Origin: an uncultured Burkholderiales bacterium
Lineage (GTDB): Bacteria > Pseudomonadota > Gammaproteobacteria > Burkholderiales > Burkholderiaceae_F
NCBI GenBank assembly: GCA_903871435.1
Contig: CAIQGU010000052.1
Location: 1-8,827 of the forward strand
DNA length: 8,827 bases
Direction: 5' to 3'
Shown here piece by piece: positions 1 to 7,308 of this stretch. The notes under the pieces are model-generated. The model did not search any database and was not told the origin of the DNA. It worked only from the letters and a program-made list of their open reading frames with translations. Position numbers and translations under genes: made by a program. Position 1 is the first letter of the stretch, and the number at the start of each line of letters is the position of its first letter.

Positions 1-268
1 CGATGAGCGCTGAAAGCGCCCAGCCGGCAACCACCCGGTAGGTGCTGATGCCGATGTCGCCAACCAGGTCCTCCTCGGCCCACCAGCGCCCCAGCCGCAG
101 CGCGACGTCAAGCGGGCCCGGCAGGAACACCTTGCTGATGGCGCCGTAGTTCGCCAGCAGTGTCCAGAGCACCAATGGCACCAGCAATCCTATGCCGGCG
201 AGCGCCCAATACGTGCGCGCTCCCAGGGCCCCGCGTATGGTCCAGAGCTGGCGCAGCGCGTGGATCAA
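1..268 (-). CDS. ABC transporter permease, SsuC/TauC/NrtB type (N-terminal part)
   Basis: This is the inner-membrane permease of an ABC importer of the nitrate/sulfonate/taurine class, cut by the left window edge after 89 codons. I translated it directly. The start is TTG at 268-266, overlapping the TGA stop of the allophanate hydrolase by 4 bases (TTGA), with an AGGGTGG stretch a few bases upstream as ribosome binding site. No in-frame ATG occurs in the 89 codons. Residues 20-39 form one hydrophobic membrane segment. It is followed by the family's typical FLPGPLDV element (48-55) and, near the edge, STYRVVAGWALSALI (75-89), which resembles the start of the BPD_transp_1 domain. In related operons such importers accompany the carboxylase and hydrolase, so guanidine, urea or a related nitrogen compound is the likely cargo. 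The substrate itself is inferred. The binding protein and ATPase must lie outside the window. Confidence 0.82.
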   Translation of the reverse strand, partial: MIHALRQLWTIRGALGARTYWALAGIGLLVPLVLWTLLANYGAISKVFLPGPLDVALRLGRWWAEEDLVGDIGISTYRVVAGWALSALI

Positions 269-2055
269 GGCTTGCCACCCTGCTCGATGAACGCGCGCCA
301 CCCGCCAAAATCGGTGATGTCTTGCGCGCCCTCCAGCGCGCGCGGTTCGGCGACGAAGCCCGATACCGCGGTGCCGTCGGCGAGCGTAACCGTGCCGATC
401 GCCAAGGGTGCAGGCACCTCATCGACAAAGCTGCCAAACGCCGCCATGTCGAGCTCATACACTTCGACGGCTATGTCATGCCCGCCGCGGCCCACGTGCA
501 CCAGCGCCGGCTTGGGGGGTTTCTGCCCGGCGATGGCGTACAGCCGGTACAGCGGCGCCGTGCGCGTGCCCTGAACCAGGCGCGCGCCGCGAGAACTCAG
601 CTGCCAGTTCAAGGGCATGCCTGACAGGTGCGCGCCAACCACGGCCAAACGTACCGTTGCCGATGTCGCGGCACCGTCGACGGCCAGGTCATACGGCGGC
701 AATGGCGCCAGCGGGCCGGCGCGCTCGTAACGCGCCGCCAGGTCGAGCAGGGCACGGTCTGCCCAGGCGGGGCCGATGAGGCTGACACCAAAGCCGGTGC
801 CGTTGTCGCGAAAGCCGGCCGGCACCGATATGGCGCTCATGTCGAGCAGGTTCACGAAATTGGTGTAGTAGCCCAGGTTGCTGTTAAGCGCCACCGGTTC
901 GGCCAGCAGTTCTGAGATGCGGTAGATGGTGGGCGTGGTGGGCAGGGCCAGCACGTCGATCGTCGCCCACAGCGCGGCCGTGTCGCGCAGGTGTTGCTCC
1001 AGGGCATACTGGCCGCGGAACACATCGGCCCCGGAAACACCGTAGCCGCCCTGGACGATGCCGCGGACCACCGCGTGTACCGCACCGGGGTTGGCGCGCA
1101 TCAGCGGCTCGATGGCCGCGAGGCGTTCGGCGACCCAGGGACCGGAATAGAGCAGTTGCGCCACGGCAAGCAGCGGCGCGATGTCGACTTCCACGGTTAC
1201 CGCGCCGGCCGCGCGCAGCCGCTCGACCGCCGCCGCGAAGAGCCGTTCGGAGTCGGTGTCGCCGAACCAGGCGAGCTGGCCGGGCTTGGCCACGCCAACC
1301 CGAACCGCAGCCGGCCACGCCGGAAGGTCGCCCGGCGAGGGCCGTGAGTAAGGGTCGCCGGCATCGAACGCGGCCAGCACATCATCGACCAGGGCCGCGT
1401 CGGCTGCGTCACCCGTGAAGACGCTGACGCAGTCGAGCGTGCGGCAGGCGGGTACCACGCCGCGTGTACTCCAGCGCCCGCGGCTGGGCTTGAAACCCGT
1501 CAGCCCGTTGAACGCGGCTGGCACGCGGCCGGAGCCCGCGGTATCCGTGCCCAGCGCAAACGCGACCACCCCGGCTCCCACCAGTACGGCCGATCCCGCG
1601 CTCGAGCCACCGCTCACGTAGCGGCGATTGAAAACGCAGGCGGGAATGCCGTAGGGACTGCGCGTGCCCACCAGGCCCGTGGCGAACTGGTCGAGGTTGG
1701 TCTTGCCCAGCAGCACGGCGCCGGCGTCCTGAAGCTGCCGCACCACCGTGGCGGCTTCGGCGGGCTCGTAGGCATAGGTGGGACAGGCCGCAGTGGTGGG
1801 TGTGCCTGCGGCATCGATGTTGTCCTTCACGGCGAAAGGCACGCCGGCCAGCGGCAGGATCTCGCCGGCTGCCAGCCGCGCGTCGACGCGGCGCGCCTGG
1901 TCGAGAACGGCCTCGTCTGTGAGCCGTGTGATCCAGGCCTGCGGCTGGATGTGCGCATAGACCTTCGCGCGCGCGAGCGCGGCAGCGGCCACGTCCACGG
2001 CGCGCGCCCCGGCGCGCACGCTTTGCACGATGCCGCTGACGCTAGGCCTATCCAT
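265..2055 (-). CDS. atzF: Allophanate hydrolase (amidase-signature family, with C-terminal domain)
   Basis: This cytoplasmic enzyme breaks allophanate down to ammonia and CO2, the last step of the pathway. It has 596 residues, normal for the two-domain form. Residues 1 to about 440 are an amidase-signature domain: Lys77 (AVKDN), Ser151 (SGGSSAGS) and Ser175 (DTAGSGR) fit the Lys-cisSer-Ser triad, and the 24-residue Ser-Ser spacing equals that of FAAH. From about residue 465 a second domain (AVVGAHLSGMPLN onward) resembles the C-terminal domain that handles the N-carboxycarbamate product. The start at 2055 is chosen because GGAAGGA lies 8 bases upstream; an in-frame ATG at 2118 lacks a well-spaced site and would add 21 poorly conserved-looking residues. 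It follows the carboxylase by 89 bases and overlaps the permease start. No key residue is missing. Confidence 0.95.
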   Translation of the reverse strand: MDRPSVSGIVQSVRAGARAVDVAAAALARAKVYAHIQPQAWITRLTDEAVLDQARRVDARLAAGEILPLAGVPFAVKDNIDAAGTPTTAACPTYAYEPAEAATVVRQLQDAGAVLLGKTNLDQFATGLVGTRSPYGIPACVFNRRYVSGGSSAGSAVLVGAGVVAFALGTDTAGSGRVPAAFNGLTGFKPSRGRWSTRGVVPACRTLDCVSVFTGDAADAALVDDVLAAFDAGDPYSRPSPGDLPAWPAAVRVGVAKPGQLAWFGDTDSERLFAAAVERLRAAGAVTVEVDIAPLLAVAQLLYSGPWVAERLAAIEPLMRANPGAVHAVVRGIVQGGYGVSGADVFRGQYALEQHLRDTAALWATIDVLALPTTPTIYRISELLAEPVALNSNLGYYTNFVNLLDMSAISVPAGFRDNGTGFGVSLIGPAWADRALLDLAARYERAGPLAPLPPYDLAVDGAATSATVRLAVVGAHLSGMPLNWQLSSRGARLVQGTRTAPLYRLYAIAGQKPPKPALVHVGRGGHDIAVEVYELDMAAFGSFVDEVPAPLAIGTVTLADGTAVSGFVAEPRALEGAQDITDFGGWRAFIEQGGKP

Positions 2056-2063
2056 GACGATGT

Positions 2064-2070
2064 TCCTTCC
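2064..2070 (-). promoter_or_regulatory. Ribosome binding site deciding the allophanate hydrolase start
   Basis: On the minus strand this reads GGAAGGA, 8 bases before the ATG at 2055. It is the best Shine-Dalgarno match in the 89-base gap and favours 2055 over the in-frame ATG at 2118. Confidence 0.6.
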
Positions 2071-2144
2071 GCGTTTGGGCGGTGCGTGGGGCAAGTCGTG
2101 TTGGGTGCTGGGCAACATTCATGATGGTGGCTTCCGCGGTCGCC

Positions 2145-5100
2145 TTAATGGTCCGCTGTGATCGCAAGTATGGGCGCGCCCGCTGCAATGGGCTGGCCGT
2201 CCTGGGCGTAGACCGCGCGCACCACGCCACTGGCGTGGGTGGCGACCTCGCACTGCATCTTCATGGCTTCGATGGAAACCACGGCGGCGCCTTTGTGGAT
2301 GTGGTCGCCCACCTTGACGAGGGTTTTCCAGACGACGCCGCTCAACGGCGCCTCGACGATCTCGCTGCCCTCGGGCACGACGATGCGCGGGTTCACCGCG
2401 CCAGCATCGGCATCGCTGGCCAGCTGCTCGGCGCGCGCGAACTCGTTGCGGCGCTCCCACTCGGCGCGCTCGGCCTCGAACGCGGACTGGCGGCGGTGCT
2501 GGAACTGGTCGATGGCAGCGCGATTGTCCGCGAGGAAGCGGCGGTACTCGGCCAGGCGGAAAGTTTCCTCCTCCACGCGGATGCTGCGGCGGCCGAAGGG
2601 AAAGTCACGCCGCCATTGCATCAGTTCCTCGTGGCTTACGGGGAAGAAGCGGATCTGGTCGAAGAAGCGCAGCAGCCAGGGCTTGCCGCCCGCAAAGCTG
2701 GGGCTGCGGCCGTACGCGTTCCATACCTGCAGGGTGCGGCCAAAGAGCTGGTAGCCGCCCGGGCCCTCCATGCCGTAGATGCACAGATACGCGCCGCCGA
2801 TACCGACGACGTTGGGCGGCGTCCAGGTGCGCGCGGGGTTGTATTTGGTCGTGACCAGGCGGTGCCGCGGATCGAGCGGCGTTGCCACCGGTGCGCCCAG
2901 GTACACATCGCCCAAACCCATCACGAGGTAGCGCGCATCGAAGACGATGCGCTGGACGTCGTCGATGCTGTCCAGGCCGTTGATGCGGCGGATGAACTCG
3001 ATGTTGTCGGGGCACCAGGGCGCATCGCTGCGCACCGATTCCATGTAGCGGCGCACGGTTTCGATGATGGCCGGGTCGTTCCACGACAGCGGCAGGTGCA
3101 CCACCCGTGACGGGACCGCGAAATCCTCCAGGCCGCCCAGCCGATCCTCGGCGTCTGCCAGCACCTGCAGGAGCGCGTCCTGGGTCAACTGGCGATTATC
3201 GAAGTGCACCTGCAGCGAGCGTATGCCGGGTGTGATGTCCAAAACACCGCGCAGGGATCCCGTTGACTGGCGCTCCTCCAGATAGAGCATGAGCGCATGG
3301 ATGCGCAGGCGCAATTCCAGGTCGAGCACGATGGGCCCATATTCGACGAGCACCGAGCGCTCGCCCTGACGCCGGTACACCACGGCCGGCCGCTGGCCCT
3401 GCGCCGCAATGGCGCCGAGTATGGGGCTGGTGCCCGAGCGGCCGGTATTGACGCCGCCCGCCGCGGCCGCGCGCGCGGCGGGCGCCACCGTGCCGGGCAG
3501 CGCCTGCAGGAGCAGGTCCTGATCCGCAGCCAGCGCGCCCGCCTGGGCCGGCTCTACGCACTCAAAGCGCACGGTATTGCCCGGCACCAGCTGCCCGACC
3601 TTCCACAGGTCGGCCTGGATGATGACGAAGGGACACACGAAGCCGCCCAGCGACGGTCCGTCCGGCCCCAGGATGATGGGCATGTCGCCGGTGAAATCGA
3701 TGGCGCCGACGACATAGGCGTTATCGTGGATGTTGGAAGGATGCAGGCCGGCTTCGCCGCCATCGCGGCGGGCCCAGACCGGCTTGGGTCCGACGAGGCG
3801 CACACCGGTGCGGCTGGAATTGTGATGCACCTGCCAGGCGGTGGCCTGCAGCGTCGCGATATCCGCTTTGGTAAAAAAGTCGGGTGCGCCGTGCGGGCCA
3901 TAGAGCACGCGCAGCGTCCACTCCGACGCCAGCTCGGGGCGCAGCGCGGCTGGCAGGGCAGCGGGGCGCGGCGCGGCGGGTACCGGTCCAAGGGGCGGGT
4001 TCACGCGCAGGACATCGCCGCTGGCCAGCGCGCGGCCGGCCAGGCCGCCCATCAAGCCCAAGGTAAAGGTGGCGCGGCTGCCCAGATAGGCCGGCACATC
4101 GAATCCGCCTGCCACCAGCAGATACGCGCGCAACCCGGCGCCGCGGACGCTGCCCGTGCGCAGTGTCTGACCTGCCGCGACGGCAACGGGGGCGTAGGTA
4201 TCGATGGCGATGCCATCCAGCATCGCCGGTATGTGCGCTCCGGTCAGGCAGATGGTCGTGGCCTGGTGAAAGAGCAGGGTGGGACCTACCGCCGTGATCT
4301 CCAGTCCCGCCGTGCCCTCGCTATTGCCCAACAGCCGGTTGCCGGCGCGAAAGGCCAGGGTGTCCATGGGCCCGGACGGCGGCACGCCCACGTTCCAGTA
4401 GCCGATGCGTCCCGGGTAGTCCTGGATGGTGCTGGACAGCCCGCCACTTAGCACCCGTATGCCGGCCGGCGCGAAGGCGAGGCTGGCCAGCGATTGCGTG
4501 GATGCGGTGCCGTCGACGACGAATTCGCTGCGCACCACGTGGCGCAACCACTCGAGGTTGGTTTCCAGACCGTGGACCTGCGTGGCGTCCAGTGCCTTTT
4601 GCAGCGCGCCCACCGCCGTGGCCCGGTCGTGGGCCGTGACGATGATCTTCGCCAGCAACGGATCGTAATGCGCGCTCACTTCGGTGCCGTCAGCCACCCA
4701 GGTGTCGACGCGGGCATCTGCAGGGAAGCGCACGCGAGTGAGCGTGCCGCTGCTGGGCCGGTAATCCTGGCCGGGGTCCTCGGCGTAGAGACGCACCTGG
4801 ATGGAAGCACCATAGGGCGGCGCGATGGTTCCCTCGAGGAAGGAAAAGTCGCCAGCCGCGCCGCGCACCATCCATTCGACGAGGTCGATGCCCGTCACCT
4901 GTTCGGTCACGCCGTGCTCCACCTGCAGCCGCGTGTTCACTTCCAGAAAATAGAACTCGTCGCGTTCGCCGTCATAGAGAAATTCGACGGTTCCGGCCGA
5001 ACGGTAGGCCGCAGCGGCGCATAACCGCGTGGCGGCGGTGAGCAGGGCCTCACGCGTGGCGGGCGGCAGGTGCGGCGCGGGCGTCTCCTCGATCACCTTC

Positions 5101-5804
5101 TGGTGGCGCCGCTGCAGCGAGCAGTCGCGCTCGCCCAGGGCCACTACGCGGCCCTTGCCGTCACCGAAGACCTGCACCTCGATGTGCCGCGCGTGCCGAA
5201 CATAGCGCTCCAGGAAAACGCCCGAATCGCCGAAATTGCTGCCGGCAATGCGGCCGACGGCGGCAAAAGCGTCCTCAAGGGCAGCGGCGTCCTCGCAGAC
5301 GCGCATGCCGATGCCACCGCCGCCGGCAGTGGACTTGAGCATGATGGGATAGCCGATAGCCTGTGCCGCGGTGGCCGCCGCCGCCGCATCGCGCAGCAGA
5401 TCCGTCCCCGGCATGAGGGGCACGCCGTGCTCGCGCGCCAGCTCCCGGGCCGTGTGCTTGAGTCCGAACGCGCGGATGTTCTCGGGCGTGGGGCCGATGA
5501 AGGCGATGCCCGCCTCCGTGCAGCGCTGGGCAAAGCCCGCGTTCTCGCTGAGGAATCCATAGCCCGGGTGGATGGCCTGGGCTCCCGTGGCCCGCGCTGC
5601 CGCGAGCAGCTTGTCCACATCGAGATAGCTCTGGGCCGCCGTTGGTGGACCGATGTGCACCGCTTCGTCCGCGCCGCTGACATGCAGCGAGCCCGCGTCC
5701 GCGTCGGAGAAGACGGCTACCGACCCCACGCCCATGCGCCGCAGCGTGCGCTCGATACGGCAGGCGATGGCGCCGCGGTTGGCGATGAGAACCTTGGTAA
5801 ACAC
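2145..5804 (-). CDS. uca: Biotin-dependent urea/guanidine carboxylase, full-length
   Basis: This cytoplasmic enzyme uses ATP and bicarbonate to carboxylate urea or, more likely given the neighbours, guanidine. It has 1219 residues. The biotin carboxylase part spans about 1-445: KVLIANRGAIACRI (4-17), glycine-rich ATP-grasp loop TAGGGGIGMRV (159-169), GERDCSLQRRHQKVIEE (224-240) and FLEVNTRLQVEHGVTE (286-301). The carboxyltransferase is built from an AHS2/KipA-like half (about 449-740, with DFTGDMPIILGPDGPSLGGF from 703) and an AHS1/KipI-like half (from about 805), joined by an Ala/Gly-rich linker. The biotinyl domain occupies about 1143-1219, with EAMKM and the biotinylated lysine at 1182. 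There is no fused allophanate hydrolase domain, unlike fungal urea amidolyase. The start is GTG (5804-5802) with AGGGG 5 bases upstream; the reading frame is intact. Asp703 may bear on guanidine versus urea specificity (see findings). Confidence 0.95.
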   Translation of the reverse strand: MFTKVLIANRGAIACRIERTLRRMGVGSVAVFSDADAGSLHVSGADEAVHIGPPTAAQSYLDVDKLLAAARATGAQAIHPGYGFLSENAGFAQRCTEAGIAFIGPTPENIRAFGLKHTARELAREHGVPLMPGTDLLRDAAAAATAAQAIGYPIMLKSTAGGGGIGMRVCEDAAALEDAFAAVGRIAGSNFGDSGVFLERYVRHARHIEVQVFGDGKGRVVALGERDCSLQRRHQKVIEETPAPHLPPATREALLTAATRLCAAAAYRSAGTVEFLYDGERDEFYFLEVNTRLQVEHGVTEQVTGIDLVEWMVRGAAGDFSFLEGTIAPPYGASIQVRLYAEDPGQDYRPSSGTLTRVRFPADARVDTWVADGTEVSAHYDPLLAKIIVTAHDRATAVGALQKALDATQVHGLETNLEWLRHVVRSEFVVDGTASTQSLASLAFAPAGIRVLSGGLSSTIQDYPGRIGYWNVGVPPSGPMDTLAFRAGNRLLGNSEGTAGLEITAVGPTLLFHQATTICLTGAHIPAMLDGIAIDTYAPVAVAAGQTLRTGSVRGAGLRAYLLVAGGFDVPAYLGSRATFTLGLMGGLAGRALASGDVLRVNPPLGPVPAAPRPAALPAALRPELASEWTLRVLYGPHGAPDFFTKADIATLQATAWQVHHNSSRTGVRLVGPKPVWARRDGGEAGLHPSNIHDNAYVVGAIDFTGDMPIILGPDGPSLGGFVCPFVIIQADLWKVGQLVPGNTVRFECVEPAQAGALAADQDLLLQALPGTVAPAARAAAAGGVNTGRSGTSPILGAIAAQGQRPAVVYRRQGERSVLVEYGPIVLDLELRLRIHALMLYLEERQSTGSLRGVLDITPGIRSLQVHFDNRQLTQDALLQVLADAEDRLGGLEDFAVPSRVVHLPLSWNDPAIIETVRRYMESVRSDAPWCPDNIEFIRRINGLDSIDDVQRIVFDARYLVMGLGDVYLGAPVATPLDPRHRLVTTKYNPARTWTPPNVVGIGGAYLCIYGMEGPGGYQLFGRTLQVWNAYGRSPSFAGGKPWLLRFFDQIRFFPVSHEELMQWRRDFPFGRRSIRVEEETFRLAEYRRFLADNRAAIDQFQHRRQSAFEAERAEWERRNEFARAEQLASDADAGAVNPRIVVPEGSEIVEAPLSGVVWKTLVKVGDHIHKGAAVVSIEAMKMQCEVATHASGVVRAVYAQDGQPIAAGAPILAITADH

Positions 5805-5809
5805 GCTAG

Positions 5810-5814
5810 CCCCT
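5810..5814 (-). promoter_or_regulatory. Ribosome binding site for the GTG start of the carboxylase
   Basis: The minus strand reads AGGGG here, 5 bases before the GTG start codon and overlapping the short 12-base gap after the upstream gene. It supports the non-ATG start, which also places the conserved KVLIANRG at the usual distance from the N terminus. Confidence 0.5.
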
Positions 5815-5816
5815 GC

Positions 5817-6455
5817 TCACACCGCGCCGGCGATGATGACGCGTACCGGAGTGGGGTTGAAGCCATTGCACGGGTTGTTGATCTGTGGGCAGTTGGAGAT
5901 GACAGCGACGATATCCATCTGTGCCTGCAGGTCCACAAACAGCCCTGGCGCCGAGATGCCGTCGACGATGCCCAGCGCGCCGTCGGCCTCCACCGGCACG
6001 TTCATGAACCAGTTGATGTTGGAGACCATGTCGCGCTTGCCCAGGCCGTGATGGCTGTTGGCAAAAAGAAAGTTCTCCACGCAGGCATGCTGGGACTTGG
6101 TATGAAAGCCGTAGCGCAGGGTATTGCTCTCGCAGCTGCAGGCGCCGCCGATGGTGTCGTGGTAGGCCACCGCCGTTGCGGTGACGCGCGCCATGGGCGT
6201 GCCTTCATTGGAAAGCAGCACGCTGCCGGCGCGCAGGAAAATGTTGCCCTGCGCGGCGATGGTGTCCTGCGCGCTGTAGCGCTCGGCATCGTCGCCCAGG
6301 CGATACATCAGGAAATCAACGGCCTGGTTGCCTTCGAGGTCGATGATGCGCAGGGTCTGACCCTTGCGCACGATGTGATCCCAGGGAGCCCGCGCCGGGA
6401 TAACCTCGTCGAGGCTGACCGGTCCGCTGAGCGTGGGCATGGTGACGGCTGGCAT
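5817..6455 (-). CDS. DUF1989 urea carboxylase-associated protein, UAAP2-type (carboxyguanidine deiminase subunit)
   Basis: This is one of two paralogous DUF1989 proteins in the operon, 212 residues, cytoplasmic. Published work on homologous pairs (CgdA/CgdB, formerly UAAP1/UAAP2) shows that they form a deiminase converting carboxyguanidine to allophanate and ammonia. Visible family features are KGQTLRIIDLEGNQAVD (31-47), ERYSAQDTI (58-66), YHDTIGGACSCESNTLRYG (98-116), GKRDMVSNINWFMNVPV (139-155), GISAPGLFVDL (167-177) and SNCPQINNPCN (187-197). The start at 6455 has AGGAG 7 bases upstream; a longer frame reaching to 6536 would run through the previous gene and is rejected. It lies 22 bases after its paralogue and 12 bases before the carboxylase. 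The family is certain, but which of the numbers 1 or 2, or A or B, applies is from memory. Confidence 0.9.
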   Translation of the reverse strand: MPAVTMPTLSGPVSLDEVIPARAPWDHIVRKGQTLRIIDLEGNQAVDFLMYRLGDDAERYSAQDTIAAQGNIFLRAGSVLLSNEGTPMARVTATAVAYHDTIGGACSCESNTLRYGFHTKSQHACVENFLFANSHHGLGKRDMVSNINWFMNVPVEADGALGIVDGISAPGLFVDLQAQMDIVAVISNCPQINNPCNGFNPTPVRVIIAGAV

Positions 6456-6462
6456 GGAGGGT

Positions 6463-6467
6463 CTCCT
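6463..6467 (-). promoter_or_regulatory. Ribosome binding site deciding the start of the second DUF1989 gene
   Basis: The minus strand reads AGGAG, 7 bases before the ATG at 6455. It rules out longer in-frame starts inside the preceding gene. Confidence 0.6.
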
Positions 6468-6477
6468 GGGGCGCGGT

Positions 6478-7308
6478 TCAGCGCTGGAAATATTCGTCGA
6501 CGTTGAGGAAGGCTCGCTGCGCCTCCGGGCTGGCATTGCGCAGCGGATCGTCCGGCGGCGTCACCGGGCCGCGCCACGCGCTCGCGCGCAGGTCCGAGAC
6601 GCTGTAGGCGGGCCGCGGGTCGCGCGGGTGCGGGCAATTGGCCACGACCACGATGATGTTCATCTCCGCGCGCAAGGTGATCGCCCGCCCCGGCGCGAAA
6701 GGTCCCAGCTCCAGTCCCGTTTCGCCTTCCGGGCCGATGCGCACGCCCTTGAACCAGGTGATACAGGGGTGGATGTCGCGCCGTCCCAGACCGAATTTGG
6801 CGGTGGCCAGCAGGAACCGGTCGCGTGCGTTCGGGTGCGGGCCGAAATTGTCGCCGGATCCGTAGCGGGCGGCGTTGCTGCTCGCATTGGAGGCGCCGCA
6901 GAAAGTGTCGTGGGTACCGGCGCCGTCCTCGATCAGCGTCAAGAGGACACGCCCCATGTCCGAGAGCAGCATGCTGCCCGGCGCCAAATAGGCGTTCCAC
7001 TGCACCTTTACCGTGTCGGCGATGTTGAGACGCTCGACGGGCCGCTCGGCGTTGAATACCAGCATCGCGGCGCAGGCATCGCCGTGGATATCCTCGAGCC
7101 GCAGGCGCGCGCCGCGCCCGAGTTCCCGGGCCGAATAGCCGCCGGCAGCGATCGTTTCCTCCCACAGCATGGTGGCGGCAGTGGCGCCGGCGGGCGGCGC
7201 GGCCACGCTGCCCGCTGGCACCGTGGGCATGGCCGCTACACGGATGCTGCCCATGGCGCGGGCATGTGCGCGTGCGCCCTTGGGGTCGGCGGTGCTCGAA
7301 GCGGTCAT
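6478..7308 (-). CDS. DUF1989 urea carboxylase-associated protein, UAAP1-type (carboxyguanidine deiminase subunit)
   Basis: This is the longer paralogue, 276 residues, expected to pair with the adjacent 212-residue protein as a carboxyguanidine deiminase. It shares the family pattern: GARLRLEDIHGDACAAML (66-83), ERLNIADTVKVQ (92-103), LLSDMGRVLLT (114-124), THDTFCGASNASSNAARYG (132-150), GLGRRDIHPCITWFKGV (173-189) and NCP (224-226). The start at 7308 has AAGGA 7 bases upstream, and its ATG overlaps the TGA of the regulator gene by 4 bases (ATGA), which points to translational coupling. The first 45 residues are Ala-rich and not part of the recognisable domain, and the last 35 extend past the NCP motif toward a C-terminal DEYFQR. 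A much longer open frame upstream (to 7974) is a shadow through the regulator gene. Confidence 0.9.
   Translation of the reverse strand: MTASSTADPKGARAHARAMGSIRVAAMPTVPAGSVAAPPAGATAATMLWEETIAAGGYSARELGRGARLRLEDIHGDACAAMLVFNAERPVERLNIADTVKVQWNAYLAPGSMLLSDMGRVLLTLIEDGAGTHDTFCGASNASSNAARYGSGDNFGPHPNARDRFLLATAKFGLGRRDIHPCITWFKGVRIGPEGETGLELGPFAPGRAITLRAEMNIIVVVANCPHPRDPRPAYSVSDLRASAWRGPVTPPDDPLRNASPEAQRAFLNVDEYFQR

Noticed and set aside
2056..2118. Longer allophanate hydrolase start at ATG 2118
   Set aside because: The site lacks a well-spaced Shine-Dalgarno sequence, whereas ATG 2055 has GGAAGGA 8 bases upstream.
2048..2122. A 24-codon minus-strand frame in the gap before the allophanate hydrolase
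   Set aside because: It has no good ribosome binding site and no recognisable features; it most likely arises by chance.
2082..3110. 342-codon plus-strand frame, and similar long frames at 3297-4451, 5070-6506 and 6433-7581
   Set aside because: They are antisense to well-supported minus-strand genes, with compositions typical of GC-rich shadow frames and no recognisable domains.
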